Assembly: GCA_937923585.1 (NCBI GenBank)
Contig: CALDSM010000285.1
Coordinates: 1-7,989 of the forward strand
DNA from: an uncultured bacterium
Lineage (GTDB): Bacteria > Hydrogenedentota > Hydrogenedentia > Hydrogenedentales > CAITNO01
Length of the DNA: 7,989 nucleotides
Reading direction: 5' to 3'
In this document: piece after piece, positions 4,939 through 7,989 of the stretch
Position numbering within the stretch: position 1 is the stretch's first letter
Layout: each line of letters begins with the position of its first letter
Translations under genes and position numbers: made by a program
Notes under the pieces: model-generated
The model's input: only the letters and a program-made list of their open reading frames with translations
The model's database searches: none
What the model was told of the DNA's origin: nothing

Positions 4939-7206
4939 ATGATGACCCTATGTTTATTGGCGGCGGTGACGGCCTCGACGTTGGCGCAGGAGGCACAGCC
5001 GACGGCGGCGATGGGACTGCACTATGACAAGCCCGCCATGGTGTGGGACGAGGCGATGCCGCTGGGCAACGGCCTGCTGGGCGGGCTGGTCTGGGGCGAC
5101 GGTAAGCCGCTGAAGATTTCGCTGGACCGCACGGACCTGTGGGACTTGCGGCCCGTGCCCGAATTTCACGGGCCGGACTACAAATACAAGACCATGCGCG
5201 AGTGGGAGAAGGCCGGGAAGGTCAAGGAACTGCTGGACATGTACGACAACCCGTACAACCGCCCGGCACCCACCAAGATTCCTGCGGGCCGCATTGAACT
5301 GACTTTCCACGACGGCTGGAACGCTGTTCCGGCCAGTCTCGATTTGGCCAAGGCGGAGGCGAAATGCGGCGACCCCGCCGCGAATGAGTCCGTGTCCGTC
5401 TGGATTCACGCGACCGACCCGGTGGGATTCATCGAACTGTCAGGAGCACTACCGACGATCAAACTGGCCGCGCCCGCCTTTGCCGGGATGGAACCGGGCA
5501 AGGGCGAGCCCGCCATTTCGGCGGGTGACCTGAGGCAGTTGGGCTATCCCGCGCCGAAGACCGTGGAAGGCACCGATTTCCAGTCGTACGAACAGGAAGG
5601 CTGGGGCGGATTCCGCTGGGCGGTGTTCCTCGTGTGGAAGAAGGTCGCGGACAAGGATGCCTGGCAGGCGGCGTGGTCCATCGCCACGACGAATGAGGAC
5701 GCCAACCCGATGGCGCTGGCGGAGAAGCGCGCGCGCGGCGGTTTGGAGAACATAGAAACGCTGCGCGCCTCGCACCAGGCGTGGTGGCGCAAGTGGTGGG
5801 GCGACACCTGGCTCGAAGTGCCCAATGCCGCCGTCCAGCGGCAGTGGTACCTGGACACCTACAAGTTCGGCGCGGCCGCGCGGCGCGACACGCCGCCCAT
5901 CACGCTCCAGGGGCCCTGGACGGCCGACGATGGCAGACTGCCGCCCTGGAAGGGCGACTACCACCACGACCTGAACACGCAGCTCAGCTACTGGCCCTGC
6001 TACAGCGGCAACCGGCTCGAACCGGGCCTGGGCTACCTCAACTGGCTGTGGGACACGCGGGAGAACGCCCGCGACTGGACCAAACGGTTCTTTGAAATGC
6101 CCGGGCTCAACGTGCCCATGACGGCTGACCTCAAGCAGAACCAAATCGGCGGCTGGCGCCAGTACACCCACTCATCCACCACCGCCGCATGGCTCGCCCA
6201 CCATTTCTACCTGCACTGGAAATACAGCCAGGACCGCACCTTCCTGGAGCAGCGGGCCTACCCGTGGCTGCGCGACTGCGCCACCTTCGCCGACAGCGTC
6301 ACCAGCGAGCGCGACGCCAACGGCAAGCGCACGCTGCCGCTCAGTTCCTCGCCCGAAATCAACGACAACAAGCCCGACGCATGGTTCCCGGCCATAACCA
6401 ACTACGACCTCGCGCTGTACCGCTGGCTCTTTGGCGCCACGGCCGAATTGGCGGACGAAATGAAGGCACCCGACGAGGCGGCGCACTGGCGCGCCATTCT
6501 GGACGAACTGCCGGGCTTTGCCCTCGGCGACGACGGCGGACTGCTGGTTGCGCCCAATTACCCACTCAAGGACTCGCACCGCCACTTCTCGCACCTCATG
6601 GCCATCCACCCGCTGGGACTGATTGACACGTCCCAGGGGGAGAACTGCAAGATCACCATCGTCGCCTCGCTCAATGAACTCGACCGGCTCGGTTCCGGCC
6701 AGTGGTGCGGCTACAGTTTCGCCTGGCTGGCCAACCTTGCCGCGCGCAACCATGACGGCGTGAAGGCCGAAAAGGCGCTCGACACCTTCGCAAACGCTTT
6801 TGTGCTGCGCAATGGTTTCCACTGCAACGGCGACCAGAGCGGCAAGGGCCTCAGCAACTACACCTACCGCCCCTTCACGCTGGAGGGCAATTTCGCCGCC
6901 GCCGCCGGATTGCAGGAAATGCTCCTTCAGAGCCACACCGGCGCCATCGAGGTGTTCCCCGCCGTCCCAGACACCTGGAAAAACGCAAAATTCCACCGGC
7001 TCCGCGCCATGGGCGCCTTTGTTGTTTCCGCCGAAATGGTGGACGGGGTGGTGCGCAGCATCGAGATTGTAAGCGAAACCGGCAAGGATCCCATCGTCCG
7101 CTCCCCCTGGTCCGGCGGCATCTTCGCCCTCGAAAAGGGCGTTACCCCGTCGGGGATGCGCGTGGAGAACAAGGGCGACCACTGGCTGATCGAGCCGGCA
7201 CTGTAA
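4939..7206 (+). CDS. GH95-like glycoside hydrolase (alpha-L-fucosidase family fold), probably exported
   Basis: 755 residues from ATG 4939, chosen because GGAGA (4926-4930) lies eight bases upstream and a hydrophobic leader, MMTLCLLAAVTASTLAQ, follows at once. The frame is open further upstream to 4594, but that stretch runs through repeat DNA. The leader resembles a short signal peptide without a basic n-region. HYDKPAMVWDEAMPLGNGLLGGLVWGD (28-54) is the GH95 N-terminal beta-domain signature. The (alpha/alpha)6 barrel follows with LNTQLSYWP (345-353), SSSPE (469-473), SHRHFSHL (546-553), GYSFAWLANLAARNHDG (591-607) and LEGNF...EMLLQSHTG (648-668), then a C-terminal beta domain. Known: GH95 enzymes are inverting fucosidases or galactosidases. 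Relative to Bifidobacterium AfcA, the general acid (E566) appears kept as E473 and N423 as N346, but N421 corresponds to D344 and the D766 motif (DGNFG) to E649. The specificity is therefore uncertain and may not be fucose. No sugar transporter or other glycosidase gene is adjacent. Confidence 0.85.
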   Translation: MMTLCLLAAVTASTLAQEAQPTAAMGLHYDKPAMVWDEAMPLGNGLLGGLVWGDGKPLKISLDRTDLWDLRPVPEFHGPDYKYKTMREWEKAGKVKELLDMYDNPYNRPAPTKIPAGRIELTFHDGWNAVPASLDLAKAEAKCGDPAANESVSVWIHATDPVGFIELSGALPTIKLAAPAFAGMEPGKGEPAISAGDLRQLGYPAPKTVEGTDFQSYEQEGWGGFRWAVFLVWKKVADKDAWQAAWSIATTNEDANPMALAEKRARGGLENIETLRASHQAWWRKWWGDTWLEVPNAAVQRQWYLDTYKFGAAARRDTPPITLQGPWTADDGRLPPWKGDYHHDLNTQLSYWPCYSGNRLEPGLGYLNWLWDTRENARDWTKRFFEMPGLNVPMTADLKQNQIGGWRQYTHSSTTAAWLAHHFYLHWKYSQDRTFLEQRAYPWLRDCATFADSVTSERDANGKRTLPLSSSPEINDNKPDAWFPAITNYDLALYRWLFGATAELADEMKAPDEAAHWRAILDELPGFALGDDGGLLVAPNYPLKDSHRHFSHLMAIHPLGLIDTSQGENCKITIVASLNELDRLGSGQWCGYSFAWLANLAARNHDGVKAEKALDTFANAFVLRNGFHCNGDQSGKGLSNYTYRPFTLEGNFAAAAGLQEMLLQSHTGAIEVFPAVPDTWKNAKFHRLRAMGAFVVSAEMVDGVVRSIEIVSETGKDPIVRSPWSGGIFALEKGVTPSGMRVENKGDHWLIEPAL

Positions 7207-7207
7207 C

Positions 7208-7228
7208 GACGGCGGCATGCCCGCCGTC
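7208..7228. terminator. GC-rich hairpin between convergent genes
   Basis: GACGGCGG (7208-7215) and CCGCCGTC (7221-7228) form a perfect 8-bp stem with a five-base loop. It starts two bases after the GH95-like stop codon and ends seven bases from the stop of the opposite-strand gene, exactly where a shared two-way terminator would be. There is no T-tract, so it may work with Rho or only as a 3'-end stabiliser. Confidence 0.5.
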
Positions 7229-7235
7229 CGCGCCG

Positions 7236-7941
7236 TTATCCGAAGTTGAGCGACTGGCCTCCGAAGAGAATCAGCATGTTGTGGATCGGGTTGGATGCGT
7301 CCACGTTAATAACGAAATCGAGATAGGTCTTGGGCAACGGCTTCTTGGGCGTGTGCGGAAAGGCGTTGTTGAAATCGCTGGTGAGCTGGTACCGCCCCGG
7401 CGGCAGCGTCCCAAAGTCATACCGGCCGACCTGGGTCGTCTTGTCGCCCGCACCCGGGTTGATGACAAGGGCCGGGAACCAGGGTGTCTGGTCGTAGAAA
7501 TGGAAGGCCGCCGTCTGCGGGGTGTAAATCTGCCCTGTGGCGATGTTGCGCAGCTTGAGCGCGTCTTTGCCCGGCCCGCTCAGGTTGGTGGCGGGGAAGT
7601 TGCCCCAGTTGTACAGATAGAAATACGAGAACATCTGAACCCAGATCATGGTCCCGCCATCCTGGTCCTGCGCCCCTGCGGCGAAGCTCTGCGCGTCAAA
7701 CAGGGTGTGATTCTCGTCGGTGTAGAAGACCGATGTAATGGAACCGGTGCCATATGGGTCATAGCCGTCGAAATTCGCGGTGGCGGCGGACGTCTCGTCG
7801 AGGCGCCGAAACAGGGTGATCTGCTTTTCCACCGCCTGGTAGTAGACTTCCACCTGGTCGGCCATGTTCTTCAGATAGGTGTTCAGGTAATTGGCGGCAT
7901 AGCGGGGCCTCTGCGGATAGTGGTAGTGGTCGGACTCCACC
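7236..7941 (-). CDS. Unrecognised protein, C-terminal part, cut by adapter at the contig end
   Basis: About 234 genuine residues remain, ending in TAA; the true start lies beyond the contig. An apparent GTG start at 7958 is false, because its first residues (CSSDL) are translated adapter. I do not recognise the family. Residues 14-50 are amphipathic and helix-like (YAANYLNTYLKNMADQVEVY, then a basic stretch); the middle is rich in aromatic residues, including WVQMFSYFYLYNWGNF (100-115); and GRYDFGTLPPGRYQLTSDFN (172-191) resembles the strand-turn pattern of prealbumin-like or carboxypeptidase-regulatory beta domains. The tail NPIHNMLILFGGQSLNFG is uncharged. The composition suits an exported or cell-surface protein, but no signal peptide can be seen because the front is missing. 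It is convergent with the GH95-like gene and separated from it by a 29-base gap holding a hairpin. Confidence 0.75.
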
Positions 7942-7989
7942 AGATCGGAAGAGCACACGTCTGAACTCCAGTCACGATCAGATCTCGTA
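7942..7989 (+). other. Illumina TruSeq index adapter (sequencing artefact)
   Basis: The last 48 bases are synthetic. AGATCGGAAGAGCACACGTC begins at 7942 and continues as the standard TruSeq index-read adapter through 7975; a six-base barcode, GATCAG (TruSeq index 9), occupies 7976-7981; and ATCTCGTA (7982-7989) is the start of the P7 flow-cell section. The match is exact over the whole stretch. It should be trimmed, and nothing should be inferred from reading frames that enter it. Confidence 0.98.

Noticed and set aside
5449..6171. Minus-strand open frame (240 codons) opposite the GH95-like gene
   Set aside because: Antisense shadow with low-complexity Val/Arg/Pro composition and no motif.
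6172..7218. Minus-strand open frame (348 codons) opposite the GH95-like gene
   Set aside because: Antisense shadow; the plus strand carries unmistakable GH95-type motifs across the same bases.
7941..7958. GTG start codon for the last gene at 7956-7958
   Set aside because: The codon and the following residues CSSDL are the reverse complement of the sequencing adapter, not genomic DNA.

Overview
The window looks like the end of a metagenome-derived contig from a GC-rich bacterium (hand-counted lines give 68% GC at 6001-6060). No marker here fixes the taxonomy. A calcineurin-like phosphatase fused to HEAT-like repeats, a divergent GH95-type glycosidase, and intergenic hairpin repeats of the kind I associate with Planctomycetes, Lentisphaerae, Verrucomicrobia and Hydrogenedentes point loosely to that environmental group. 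This placement is inference. The right edge, 7942-7989, is not biological: it is an Illumina TruSeq index adapter carrying the GATCAG barcode, so the last gene ends at a sequencing artefact.

Layout from left to right. At 3-1073 (+) is the 3' part of a purple-acid-phosphatase-like metallophosphoesterase with a HEAT-like C-terminal domain. At 1074-1773 there are about 700 bases with no convincing gene and lower GC. At 1774-2151 (+) is a small three-helix membrane protein of DUF2784 type. At 2152-2364 is a convergent intergenic gap with two inverted repeats. At 2365-3174 (-) is a LarE-type PP-loop ATPase/sulfur transferase. At 3205-3289 is a perfect 30-bp inverted repeat from a widespread repeat family. 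At 3321-4616 (-) is the tRNA methylthiotransferase MtaB. At 4617-4938 is a divergent intergenic region with two large hairpin repeats and the start region of the next gene. At 4939-7206 (+) is a probably exported GH95-like glycoside hydrolase. At 7208-7228 is a hairpin between convergent genes. At 7236-7941 (-) is the C-terminal part of an unrecognised protein cut off by the adapter.

Functionally, mtaB and larE share a strand and both handle sulfur: one methylthiolates t6A37 in tRNA, the other is a LarE homologue with a three-cysteine set suggesting an Fe-S cluster. The usual nickel-pincer partners larB and larC are not in the window. The phosphatase and the glycosidase suggest scavenging of phosphate esters and complex glycans. 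I see no CRISPR array, phage module, transposase, toxin-antitoxin pair, rRNA or tRNA. I do not think the window holds a clear new multi-gene system. The most useful observations are the assembly artefact, the repeat-derived hairpins, the altered GH95 catalytic positions and the orphan LarE.
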